Shown piece after piece: positions 12,500 to 25,235 of a DNA stretch of 64,000 nt. Position 1 is the first letter of the stretch. Each line of letters begins with the position of its first letter. This DNA comes from Anas platyrhynchos (taxonomy: Eukaryota > Chordata > Aves > Anseriformes > Anatidae), in contig NC_092593.1 of assembly GCF_047663525.1 (NCBI RefSeq), positions 30,778,501-30,842,500 on the forward strand. The letters run 5' to 3'. The position numbers were made by a program, and so were the translations under genes. Below the pieces are notes generated by a model. That model searched no databases. It had not been told where the DNA came from and saw only the letters and a program-made list of their open reading frames with translations.

Positions 12500-14421
12500 T
12501 GAAGGCAGAGAAGAGGGTCTGACCTGCAGGGAGGAATCCAGTACGCGGGTAACCCGCTGTAAAGGTTAAACACCACATGCTGTGAGCTTAATAAAGAGCT
12601 CCCTTGATAGAGGCAGTGCTTAAAAATGAATTGGATTCGATTGCAAAAGCCCTAATGCAATACAGAAGAAATCTGGGAGTGGAGGAGCAGCTCGTTAGCT
12701 GGTAAAAACTGCCACAGCCCTGTCGATAGGGGTGGAATAGTAAGGGGTTACACCAGAAAACTAAGGCGGAAGGTATGTGAAAGAGGCAGCAGCCAGCAGA
12801 AGCTTGTGACCTGCTGTGGACTCAGCTGGGTAAAGAAATCCCTGAAAAATGAACGCAGGAATTTAAGGGTCTTTTCGTGTCATTTATTTTTGATGTCCCA
12901 GAGCCGACGGTGGGAACGCTACCTTGATATTTCCGGCCTATCTGGACCGGGAAGGGTAGCGTTAGGAACAGATGAGCTGCTGCTGTAAAACACAAAACAT
13001 TGCAAATAAATCATGTTTGCAATAGTGCAGATGTTGGCGTGTTAATAGCATTGAAAGAAATTTACAATGCACGTAAACTCCTCATTCCAGCACGATGAAT
13101 CCAGGCCTGGAATAAACTACCAGGTAGGGATAAAGAGCCAAATGTAGGCTGCTCTTTGCTGTGCAATGCACTGTTAGGCTGTGGGTTTGTCCTGCATTGC
13201 AGCAGGCTGCTCACCTGAAGTGCATTTGGCACGTTTGTAGGAGAGAAATCCCCCCAGAGCAAGACATGGCAGCAAGCTCCTGGGAATCAGACAGAAACCT
13301 TCATGGAAGAGTGGTGTAAATCAGCTTGGACCTGCAGAGCAGGAGCCTCCTCTCCTCTGGGTCCAACACGGCTGGTGATATTTGGCAATGAGCATTTGCA
13401 GTGCCACAGATTGTGGAGGACAAGAGAGTAGTAGATGGATGGCGATGTGATTTTTTTTTCTTTTTTTTTTTTTTTCCCAAAAAATATCTGGCCAAGACAT
13501 TATCTAAGCTACAAAGGATAAACAGTGTTAACAAAGCAATGGATAAACAAAGGATGTCAATATGACCTGATTTCTATCAGTATTTGCCAGTATTTAGTCC
13601 GCTCCCTGCCATGTGGCGTGGTTTCCTGTTTATACATGGCTTGTAGAAGAGATAGTCACAACAAAAACCATAGCGGTGGGTGTCTGTAATTCATCTCATT
13701 CCTAGAGCTAAAGCCAGCCCCCATAGCTGCAGACACGATGGGGTGGCTGGGTTGGGCAGCCACCCATGAGCAGGTATTGGACTTGCTTCCCCTCTTGTAG
13801 CTGTGTCTTTTTAGGGTCTGAAATCATTCAGTTAATCCAAACAAGGGAGAAAATGTCATTTGCTGACAAGAAAAAAAAAAATACAGGAAATTATTTCTCT
13901 GTGATTTTTGTAGCTTCTTGTTTGACATCTGATGACAAGCGTCTCTGGAGTCAATCTCGGGAACACATGTACAGAGCTGTTTGAGGATAACTTCTGCCTT
14001 ATCGCCTGTAATAATTTATCCTCCCAAGGCTGCTTATCTTGTGCTGACTGGTGGGACCCCTATGTGCATGCTGAGCTTCTGTAATTAACCTTCTTCCAGA
14101 AGACAGATACTTTCAGTGCCTCCTGTGGTGCTCTTGACAAGAGACATCTCGATTCGTCAGTCATCACGTCCCCAGCGTGGCAGAGGGAATCTGCACAGGC
14201 CTTCACATTTCGCGGAAAGAACATGAAAAACTCATGTAGTTTTGGTCTGGGGGGGCTAAAAGAAAGAAGCAAGTCCCTGTGGGATTACGGTGATGTAAGG
14301 CTGGGGTGCAAAGCCTCTTGGAAACTCCCAGCCCCAGTCTGTGCTGCTCCTGAAATGTTGGTAGGACTTGTGGGGATGACCACCATGGGGTGCTGTTGGT
14401 TTTAAAGATAGAGCCATGTAC
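12500..14421. other. intergenic, no gene seen
   Basis: Unique DNA with T-rich runs at about 13452-13476 and an A-run near 13870-13880. No credible exon. Confidence 0.7.
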
Positions 14422-14485
14422 TCATAGGATCATTAGGTTGGAAAAGACCTCCAATATTGTCAAGTCCTGACTCTCAGAGCAATCA
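14422..14485 (-). mobile_element. CR1 LINE 3'-end fragment
   Basis: The + strand reads CATAGGATCATTAGGTTGGA then AAAGACCTCC, the reverse complement of the CR1 3' terminus. Similarity fades after about 60 bases, so this is a short, eroded minus-strand copy; it may continue weakly to about 14,520. Confidence 0.8.
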
Positions 14486-17400
14486 AAGTAGTTGTCTACA
14501 GATGTGGATGACCATTAAAACAGGGTGAGTGTATATCTGGTGTTTCCCCCCCTGCTCTTCTTCCTGGGCTGGATGCAATTTCTCCGTATTTAGTCCTCAA
14601 CGCATGAACCTGTGCAGACCTCACAGCGTGACCACCATGCTCTGGCAGTGCTCACTGTAGAGGGACGCCCTGCGATGTGGGGAGCAGACGTTCCCCAGAC
14701 CCTTCCCGGCTCTGCGTCAGGTCCATCTGCACGTGGGCTGTGCAATCCTTCCCATCCACATGATCCCAGCTCAGGAAATGCCAGGAGAGAGTTACGTGGT
14801 TACAGCTTCTCCTTTTGGCTTTTACTGTCTGGAAAGGGAATGAAAAAGGTATAATGAACCAAAGATATCACAGCAGTGAAACTTGCTTTAAAGCACGAAA
14901 AGAGATGCTGTTATGTGGGTTCCTTTCTTGAAAATTAAGTACACCTGACTCCTGGTCCCACCCCAGAGTACCAAAACACTTCCATCTTCACATTCACAGT
15001 GGGAGCCAAGCATTAAATCGAGCTTCAGACCAGAGCTGCCTCACGGTTTGGCAATGCTCTCGCTGGATGACAGAAGAGTAAAATAAGGAAAATTTTATTT
15101 ATTTATTTATTTTAACCATAAATGTTGAGCTATGTGGTGAGAGCTGCTGTTACTGCCTTACATATTCCATGCTTTGTTTACCTTTGTGTCACTCTAGTGA
15201 GCATTTTGAATCTATTTTAGAGGCATATAAAGCATTTCCTGTTTGTTCCTATTTTAACGGACTTGATGAGAATTACCAATTAAAGAAGGGGCTCTAAAAT
15301 AGAGGGTTTATCTTGCTGTTTCCAGGGAGGTGAAAGGTTTCTGTTTTCCTGGGTACCCCGACACGATGCTGTGCACTTATCTACAGAAGCATGCACTTGG
15401 AGAAAGGCGGTGGCCAGGTACAGGCACAGGCTGGATGATGTTTTTTCTTCTAAGATATCCGTTGAATACAAGCAGACCAATGTTAGCCCTGCCAAGTGGC
15501 TTTAATGTGGTATCATCAATCTATACCAAAATCAATTCACATTGTGCCACTGCAAGACATAGCTTCAACAGGATCATTTGTGAAAGTCTAAATCAGGAGA
15601 CAAAAAGGCAGTAGAGCTGTCAAGCCACCACCAGTCCATTTCTTCCTCAACAAGAGCCAGGGTTATGGCTTGAATGATGGATTAGTTTATATATTACAGA
15701 AAGCCCTGGAAAAACAAGTGACTGAGAACACCAAAAACATCATCATCTTGGAGGGCTTTCTCCATGGAGCTTCCTTGAGAGAAGACCCCTATGGGAAGGA
15801 AGCAAGGAGCAGACAGACAGACACACAGTGGCCATCCCTTCCTTAAGGAATGGGGTGAAAATCAGAAGAAAAGGCTGGCGCAATGCTCAGGAGGGATTAT
15901 CCACCCGGACGAGGCCAGATGCAGTCGTGGGGGCAAGGCTAAAGCCGGAGATTTTAGCTCTGAATGAATCTTGGGCTGGGATCCTTGCAACCACAAGTTC
16001 AAAGGTCGCTCTTTTGTTTGGCGTGTGCTGCGTTAATTTGTCAAGTTTTATCTCTCCCTGCTACCCGAGCAGCTGCAGCGTGTGTAAAATGCTCCCGGGT
16101 CCGCCAGCCTTCAGCTGGAAAAGCAACAAAAGCAGGGGCCTGCAGCCTTTTTCATGTAAATGCTTGTTAGCGGCATAATTGTCTCCCAAACCCAACTGAA
16201 GGCACTTAAATGGCTTTAAAGGGTCGCAGCTAGGTGGTTTTGACAGCCGCCGTGACAGCTCCAGTCCTACCGAGCTTGTCCTGGCATCCGTGTGCTCGTC
16301 ACAAGGGTTTTACTATCAAACCGAGCCTTTTTAATTGCTTAACATCAACTAATAGACACTTAAGATGAAGTAATTTCTTTTTTATTTCCCACCCAGGCTC
16401 TGCTGATCAATGTCAGATGAGATCACCTGCATTTTATTTGGGGGTCAAAGGAAAAATTGGCAACATCCACCTCGGGCTTTTTTTTTTTTTTTTTTCCTCT
16501 TTGAACAGGGTGGGATTTCTGCAGAACAATTAACATTCATTTGCTAAGTGTTTTTGCAAGCGTGTTTACAAGAAATGCAAATACCCCAGGACTATGGTGT
16601 TTTTGTTTTCTAAGGTTCACCTAAAATGAGGCCCTGATGCCGCTGAGGCTTTACGTACGCCTTTAGCTCTCAGCTCATGGCGAAGCTATGTGGATGGCTG
16701 CGTGCTTGAAGCTGTGTGTTTCTGCAAGCCTCAGCGCTGAGATGCAGGGATCTTAAGCTTTCTGAAAAAGCTCTTGTATCACAGCTTAAAAATAGAGGCT
16801 GTTTAGACCTATCGGTGTGTCGTGGAAGGGAATTTCAGTGCAGTGCAGCCGTCCTAGTGGATAAAGCGAGTCTCTGATGTCAGTCTCCCACTAAGATAAC
16901 CCAAGGGCACTGACGCCTCCAGGACTGTATTGTTTCACAGCAAACTGTCTGCTCACAGAGCAAACATGATAGTGGAGTGTTGATTTATGAAGTGGTGGCC
17001 AAGTTCCTGACCAGAAGCAGCAGAGACATTTTGCATTTGAAACACGGCGGTCTGCCGGGGCTCCGTAGGGTTCAGCCTTGACCATGTTTCAGGATCAGCC
17101 CTTCCCACATGGATCTGGGGTTCTCAAACCCAGTGAGAGTCACCAGGAGATGAGGGGACATCAAACGGGTTCCTCTTGCCTCTCTCCAAATGCCTGGTTT
17201 TCACTTAGCTTGTAGGTACAGAGTGCCAGCGAGACAGCTCTCCTCCCTCTGTGGGCTTTGCGTGAAGTTGGCCAACACATCCAGGAGGGTTTGTGGGAGG
17301 ACAGGCAAATGAACATAAGCTTTCCCTCGGAAACGAAGCTAAAAATGCATTTACTCCTTTCAAAACCAATTAATGGACTTCAAAGAGTAAAACCAGTGGA

Positions 17401-17999
17401 CGGCCTGGGCTGTGGAAAATATTGGGATATGATGGTGAGAAGGGATAAATTTAGCAGGATGGGACAAGCCAACCTGAAGACCCCATCCCACATCACAAAA
17501 ATAACCCCTTGAGGGCATTCACTTGGAAAAGTCTTTGCTTAATTGCAGTCTAATTGCTGTTGTGGGTGCAGTTCTCATGCCTTTTGAAGATGTCTTGAGA
17601 CTAGCCAGTGGAAAACTGCTCTAAAACATGTTTTTTTAAGATATCGGGCCAAGCCAAACGAAATATGCCAGGCAGTCATGGAAATGATTGGAGCCTCAAG
17701 ATATCAAGATGCAGGGACAAGGAAGCGCATATCTTGTTCCCTCAAGTGGGGAGAATTAACCACATGTGAACAGGGATGTTGAGAGTCCTGGAAATAGTCA
17801 CAGGGATGGCAGCAGCAAGCACAGCCACGGTTTAACCCCTGCCCTTTTTTACTTCATACCTCAGAGCAAAGAAACTTCTGCTTGCAAGATGATGACCCCC
17901 TGATCACCCCAATCCCCATCCAGGGCTGAAGGTGCTGTATCCACCACGGGCACGGCAGCAGGTCAGGCTCCAGCAGAGGTGCATTAATAAAATCACCCT
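14486..17999. other. intergenic, no gene seen
   Basis: Unique DNA with small low-complexity pieces: ATTT repeat at about 15095-15113 and T-run at about 16479-16496. The block 16290-16460 is AT-rich with TTAATTGCTTAA and a CACCTG E-box, giving it the look of non-coding conserved DNA, but conservation cannot be judged here. Confidence 0.65.
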
Positions 18000-18260
18000 T
18001 GTTCAAGGTTACGGTGCAAGCTGATTGCTTCTGATTAGGGATTTGTATTCAGTTGTGACATCCTGCAATTTTTATTGCCTTTACGGTAATAATTGCAAAT
18101 AATAAAATGACAAATTATTGTAATTAAATTTTAATTAATTACAAATCCATTACTTTTAAGTTTATTCATGGTAGAGACAATGATACTGAAAACAATTCAT
18201 TAAAGCACTTGATATGTAAATTGTGAAGTAAAGCATTAATATCAGGCAGCTCATGTATTC
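18000..18260. promoter_or_regulatory. AT-rich homeodomain-site block with inverted repeat
   Basis: Dense in ATTA/TAATTA cores (about ten in 200 bases). It contains a 10-base perfect inverted repeat, TTGTAATTAA (18118-18127) and TTAATTACAA (18135-18144), separated by 7 bases. Unlike the nearby simple AT repeats, the sequence is not periodic, which fits a regulatory element such as a developmental enhancer. Function is inferred only. Confidence 0.35.
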
Positions 18261-21200
18261 ACTTTCTGCTACGCAGCAGAGAATTTGTACAAGGAAAGGC
18301 ACTTCTCCTGGATCATTTTAGCAGTTTGCTTGAAGGAGAAGAAAAACACTAGGTACTCTCGAGCTGAAATTGTTCCCAAAGTCAGGTTCTGCATCCTCTA
18401 AAGCAAAACACTGAGCAAGGAAAAAGGGAGAGTGCTGCCTGCTGCTGTGCAGGGCTGATCATTTTAACAGCCTTGTGGGGACGTGGCAGTCCTGCCGTGG
18501 GATGAGACTTTATAAAAACATTGCTGCTGGCCAGGTTTCCTGGTCACAGCATTGGCAGGGCAGCTGTTTGGGCTTCTTCTCTGAAAAGCACGCAAAAAAG
18601 GACCTGGATTCAACAGCAGCAAATGGTGCAAGGAACACCAAGCAAGGTATTTTTGAGGGATGCATCTCTGCCCAGTGTCCTTCCCCTGCGATACTCTTCT
18701 GCAGGGGCAAATCTCCTCTCCACGCGTATTTTTTTCTAGCTTTGGCCATCTAATGAAGGAAGAAGCTCTTCTTTCAAGGGGGGAAGACAGGAATAAAGGG
18801 GAGACGTGATCAGACAGCAAGGCACCTCCCGCTCGGACAAGGAGAGCCTAAAGCAGGGAGGCACACCCAAGGTTAATAACACGCTGCTCCACCAGCTTCT
18901 ATCTAATCTTGGAAAACGTCCTGTGCTGCAAAGAAAAATGGGAAAGTGATTATGTGACATGAAATAAGGTCTTGCTGTACTGTCTAGACAGCTTTAAAAA
19001 ACATCAAGCTAGGGTGTTCCTATTTATGAAAAATGCAGCTGTACTCCTGCCTTCCTCAAGCGAGAGAAGAAAGCGGTGCACTTGAGGTCATTTGGCTGTG
19101 ACACGCTCTCTGTGCCTGTCCGTGGGGATTTATTCCTCTCTCTTTATTCTCTCTTTCTTTCTTCATTTTGCCCCCAGTGCTGCACAGCTTGTGCTTCCAA
19201 CCCTGTGCCCTGGTGGAGCTGGGTGCTGAGCCAGGCTATTGCACCCGCAGGAAGGCTGCTGGGTGCCAACCTGTGCATTTTTACTGCAGCTTTGCCCTCA
19301 GGATCATTTCCCTGAGCAAAACTGCAAGCAGCCTTCAGACCCTTAATCGAGTCTCTTATAGCCTCTCTTAAATTAGAAGCATTTCATCTGCCCTGGATGC
19401 AACCTCAGCAATTCCCTCCCCGTGATTTTTAGCCACGATAAATTATTCATAGGGTTTGAACATTTTTTTTTTCTGATGGGGTCTATGTGGGTGGAATCTG
19501 AACCCCAAATGGCCACCCGACACCCCATGCCAATCGCAGCCAGCACCAGCTTGCTGCCAACGCTCAGCCCTGGGTGCCCCGAGAAACCTATTGATCATGG
19601 CTCTGTGTCCTACAAAAGGGAGAAATGGGTCAGCAGATATGTTAATCCCAGCTTGATCTAACGTCTTCGGGACAGGTGGCAACCTTCATTTAATGGAACA
19701 ATGAGATCATTAGGAATTCATAATGAACCGTGCTGCGGCCATGAAAGTAGGTCACACTTACCCCAGGAAGACTTCAAAATGAGCCTGTCCCCATTCATGT
19801 GCCGCAGCAGCGATGGCTGGGGGCAGACTGACAGCTCTGCCTTGGGATTCGCTAGCCAGACAATTTTAGGAACGAAAAGGGGCAAGCGCTGTGGACATGA
19901 AATGAGTTCTATTATCCCAAGCAGTATGATGACTTTCAGCTGGGGGCTGATTCAGCTTCAGGTGTCGTTTCTCGCTGGCCATGGGCTGTAGCCCTGCTGC
20001 CCTGGGTGGGCCAGGGGGATGGGAAGTTTGGGAAGAAGCAAGCATTTGCCAAGCCAAGTCCCTGGTCAGTGTCTGTAACCGCCCTGGAGAGATCCTCCCT
20101 TCACTCATCCCCAAGGGATGCTTTGTCCACCTCCAGGTAATATGCAGGTAACCCTGCTTCTGGGTCCTTAAAGCCTCCCAAAAGCTCTCTCAGGGTGGAA
20201 CCTTCATTGTTTAGTTGGAGGCTTTTGGATGCTTTGTCCATGGGGATCAGGGCTGACGTTTGCATGCCTCTGGGGCTGGTGTGGTGCCCCACACCATGCC
20301 CATGTAGCTAGCCCAGACCCAAGTGACTTTTGGTCACTTTCCAGCATATGAAATACAAGATTCACCTTTCTTTATCCTTTTCATCTTATATTTATTTTTC
20401 AACTAATAAAAGGATAAGAAGAGGGGGGAAAAGGTAAAATAGGACACTGCACAAGTGCCAAATCTTATTCTTGTTTGGGGTTTCAAACTGTTTTGCTCTC
20501 CCTTGCCAGGAAGATGTTCCTGGTAAGAAGTCACCCCACGGTGACATGACATCCAGACCATTCGCAACAGGGCTTGCTGATAATGGGCAGAGTTACAGAA
20601 AGCAGAGATCTCCCATGCCCAGGACACACAGAGCAGCCCTTCAATCCTGCCTGAGGTCCCAAGCCTTGAAAATCAAATATGCTGCACGTCAGCAAATCAT
20701 TTTGCTCCCTGAACTTTTTCCTCACTCCCATTGACCCCTGCAGATGAAACCCAAGTGGTTGTGATGGGTCTGTGAATCTGAAAAGCTTCTTTTCTTCCTT
20801 CCACCTCCTTCTGCCCCCAAATCTTGACATGCTTACAGCCTTGTGTGACCTTATTAACCACCAAGGAAGCGGTCTGCTGCCCTGTGGGAGGAGCATGGGC
20901 AGGCTGGGGAGTGGGGAGGAGAGAGCTTTGCTCAGCTAGCAGAAGCCCCAGGGTTGAAGATAGGAAAGGTTACGAAAATATTTTGCCAAAGACGCAATAA
21001 GAGGTAGGTTATTTTTCAGAGGGTTATTTTATTTTATTTTATTTTAAAGGGGTATTTGAAGCAGGCATTTTATAAACATTTATACACAAGAAACTGTTAA
21101 AATAACACCTGGGGGCTGGTTTGAGCTCCTCCAGGAAGCTAGGGCAGCACTCAGCCACCTCATGAACCTTGTGTTGCTTCCGAGGATCCCTAGGAGCAAG

Positions 21201-24200
21201 GTTCACAAATTTCCCATATTATTTCAGCTTTTGCCATGGCAGTGTGAGCGACCCCCCACATCTGCCCAAGCTGCTCCAGGCACTGTGTGGGATGCACCAT
21301 GTACAACTTTCATCATGTCCATGTTGCTTGGTCTGTTTCTTGGGGTGCCTCCTTCCTTTCCTCTCCCGGTTTTTCTGTTTTCACTCACATTTTCCATACC
21401 TCTCTTCTCACACACATGGCTCCAGGCTTTCTTTCTGTACGTGCTCAGGCACTGTCTGAGCCACTTCATGAAGACTTTCTGCTCCCACCCTGCCAGCTGG
21501 AGTCTGGAGATAATTTGCTGGAAGAATGGAAAAGAAGCTAGAAAATGCTTCAGGTCATTTCCCTGCAAAAATGGGCCTCCATGAGCGAAAGGATAACCCT
21601 GGAGGGGGCCGTGGAGATCTGCAACCCGGTGGGGCTTCATGAGGGGGTTCTGGCTGGGGACATGCTTTGGGGATACGCGTGAGGATGAAAGGGAAAATGG
21701 AGCTGGGATCTGTTAATGATGGAGGAGTACTTCTCCCCTTATTAGAACGGGTTGATTTCTTTGGATTATTCAGGATAGGGCAGCCTAAATATGTACCCAA
21801 TCCTGTTACTCACTCATTTAAAATAAATGTCTTTCTTTTGGGAAAGGCAAGAGGAGCTCCCAGCCCCTGGCCATGAACAAGGCAGGAAGACTGCCCGCTG
21901 CAGTGCCAGCCCCTGACCCCAGCCCTGAGGACTTAAACAAAACATCACGGCGTAACGCAAACATCACACCAGGCCAGGCAGCTGATAAGAAATCACCTCT
22001 TGCTTTTAATGAGGAAGCTTGACACAGCCTTAAAAAGTGTTCAGGAAAAAAGGAAAACATTTCAAAGAGAGCCTTGAAATGGAGCGTTTTCAGTTCTTGA
22101 AAAAGCACAAAGTATGGTTCATGTCAGTAAACATTTTCAACTTCCTCTTAAAAAATGTAACAACTGTGAAATTTGAATCAAAAGGGAAAAACTTTCTGTC
22201 AGTGTACAATGACTCAAGTCTAGCCCGCTCTTGAGAAGTTTCTACCAGCAAGGAAGCCCCATGTGGGTTGCAAGAGTAAGATTTTTAGTTTTTTTCCCCT
22301 TATGATTTAACTTTAAATATTCTGAGCAACCAAAAACAGTTAGTAGTGTTTCACCTGATCCAAGGAGACCCAGAGATGTTGAAGCGGTTCTTCAGGGGCC
22401 CAACCAGAAATGTAGGTTCTGGTGCTTGATGGACTTGGTGAATGCTATTCATGCCTCAAGGCAACTGTTGTATTGTTGGATATTTTCCCAACCTGTCTCA
22501 ACAAACTGTGGGAACAGCTGGGAGGAAGGTATCGTTCATTTATTTAGAGATCTCCCCTTGAAGTTCTGATGGAGATTTTAGTAGAAGGGTGATTTGAAAG
22601 GCCAGTTCCAGCATCAACGTGTCAGGGATTCATGGGAGCTCTCCAAGGTCTGCCTGGAGCGACCCGTTCCAACCTTGACCAAGGCTTGATCAGGATGGCC
22701 TGAAACCCTGCTACCCCTTGTGCACACAAAGAGCTTATAGTTAAAAGTAGTGGGGTGAAGCTGGTGGGCTCTTTTTAGCTTTAAGATTGTTTATTTAAAA
22801 AGTAAATAAAACTTGAGGTTATTATTTCAAATATGATAAATAGAAAGCACTGGTTCCTGGTGCCTCTTGCTTTTTGCACCCGGACAGCCAAATTATTGTT
22901 TCTTCATTTTCAATGAGCACCCTTGAGGTACACAGATGAGATAAACTGTTCCACTGCTTTGCCACTCACAGTGGTTGGAAAGATGATATATGTATAAATA
23001 AATAATAATAATATAAATAAATAAATAAATAAATAAATAGTTAAAACAGTTATACAAAGCTTGAGTAAGATAGGAAAAGTCTTACAGAATGCAGTGTTGA
23101 CAAGTGGAGTGCTAAAGCTGCTTCCAAAACACACACATGGGAGGGTAGCTCTAGCTGTTTATCTCATGTGAAATTGGCAAGTTCTTTATATTGTTGCTGA
23201 ATTATGTTTCCTTTTTGCATGCACATGGAGACTTTGAGTGATGTTATCTTACCTTCTTTTTTCATTCTTGGTGGGGCAAGAATTCATTCTGGCAATCTTC
23301 CTGCAAGCTCAGCCCCTCTATAAAGATAAAAATTGGCAGCAGACTCCCACAGCTAGTATGCTGGTGTGGTAAGAGTGGAGTCCAAGGCTGTGGTTTCCTG
23401 TCATTGCCGTGCAGGCAAAGCTAGACACCTCCGTGAAGGCATTCATCCTCAAACATCCTCAAACTTGTAATATCTTCTCTGCAGAAGAATGAACAAGATG
23501 ATCCCTACAGGCCTGCACATCCACGGCGTTCCCACGGGAGTGAGGGAAGGAGTGGACTACCTGGGGAGGTGACCAAGCCCATCTGGAAACTTCTTGCTTT
23601 TTTTTCGCAAGAAAATGAGAAAGACAAAAACCTTTCCTGTAAGTGATTCACTCAAAACTTTCTGTGCAACCTGGGACAATCCATTTTCTTTTGATGTTAT
23701 GGTTAGTTAATCCCTCTGAATTTTGTTTTAATAGTATGCTAGTTTGGGAAGAAAGAAGTCTTTTGAAGAACACCAAGTTTCCACTTCTCCAGGAATGTGT
23801 TTCCCTTTATACCAAACAACTGGTTGACAATTTCAACTCATATGCATAAATAGATTTCATCTCCAAATTGGATTTTTTTCAGCACAGTTACCATTTGCTG
23901 AAAATAGCTTGCCTTGTGCCTGATTTTTTACATGTGCTATACATTTCAGAAGCCAATTTCTGCAATAGCCTCTAAATTTCATCAGACTTTGGGCAGTCTA
24001 CCATACATGCTGGCAGTTAAACCTGGTTACATCGCTTCACAGACAGTGGTGAAATTTAATATAAATTCATAATGTATAGGACAGACAGACAGAGAAGGCA
24101 TTTTGTGGTCCTGTTCAACACTTTGATGTCAATGAGAATTCTTCCTCTATGGGCATTTTGGATGAAGACCTTAGAGAAATAATATATATATATGTATTTT

Positions 24201-24829
24201 TAAATGTTTACATCTGGGGACACGCAGACAAGTCTAGCTTAGATGTGCATTTTATTAACCAGATGGCAATGTCTTATTTACATTTGCCGTATAAAAACAT
24301 CTGTGCTTAAACTGGGGAGATGCTGTCTCTTGCTACAGTTGGGAGTTTGGCTGCAGGGGGTGTAGCATTGCTTTTGTTAACATCCAATTTTCCTCACTCA
24401 TCAGAGCTGAATAAGTAACACTTGTTTTATTTAACCTTGTTCTAATTAAAGGGTTACAAAGCTGCAGTTGGCTCTTTCTGCATTACTTTGCTGGTACTCT
24501 GGATTTTGCTGCCTTTAAACAAAACTGAAATCTCTTGCCTTGCTTTCCCTTGATATTGAACTCACATTTTACCTCTACTTTTATCCCAGAGATATCTCAG
24601 AGTTTATCTCTGTGTAGCCTTCTCCACCACTAAATAATTCCTTTTCCTCTTTGGTGTGAAATCCTGGATATGAAGAAGTCAATGAAAGTCTTGACATCAG
24701 CTTCAAGAAGGTCAGAGTTTCTCCCTGGGTGTTTATTTTCTTTAAGCGCTCATAGCCTGTTATTCTGTCCAATCCTTCCTCGAGCCAAGTTCAACACCTC
24801 CATTTCCACCATCGCTGTTGTTCTTCTAT
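18261..24829. other. intergenic, no gene seen
   Basis: Mostly unique sequence. Simple repeats noted: TATTT repeat near 21028-21046, AAAT/AAT repeat at 22994-23039, TA run near 24181-24193, and GACA repeat near 24082-24092. Overlapping open frames near 21.2-21.6 kb on both strands (up to 140 codons) show no family resemblance. Confidence 0.7.
22994..23039. repeat. (AAAT)n microsatellite
   Basis: AAAT units with an internal AAT stretch, about 46 bases in total. Confidence 0.92.
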
Positions 24830-25235
24830 GAACTCCCTGCAAATTATAGCATTGGGTGCCCAGAAAGGAACGTGCTGTTTCAGGTGTTCTCTAACCAGTA
24901 ACCTCATAGAAGTAGAATTTTTCTCTTATTGACTGCTCAATCTTCTTTTTTCTTTTATGTTCCTTTTTTTCTTTTCTCCCTTGTTTTACTGCCATATCAT
25001 GTTGCATTTTCATGTCATTAATAAAGACGTAAAAAAAAATAGACCTAACACTGACCTCCCTATGGAATCCACCAGCTCTGCCAATAATATACTCTGTTGG
25101 TTGTCTTTTTGCTTTTTCTCCCATCTAGCTCTTAGCCTTCATGGACTGTTCTCATCCAAGCCAGTTTGAATTAATCTCGTGTGATGTGAAGAGACACCAT
25201 ACTGGAGGCTTCACCATGGTAAAAATCAGAGACAT
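24830..25235 (-). mobile_element. ancient CR1/L3-type LINE remnant
   Basis: The + strand keeps the order of minus-strand amniote CR1/L3 phrases: gtgctgtttcaggtgttctc (overlapping a 'caggtgtggtctgaccag' type segment), cattaataaagacgtaaa, tgacctccctatggaatcca, agccagtttgaattaatctc and gagacaccatactggaggct followed by tcaccatggtaaaaatcaga. These correspond to 'cattaataaaaatgttgaac', 'acccctgtggtaccccact', 'accagttt...aat' and 'catatcaaaagcttcactaaaatc'. The copy is too decayed to code. It probably predates bird radiation. Confidence 0.55.
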
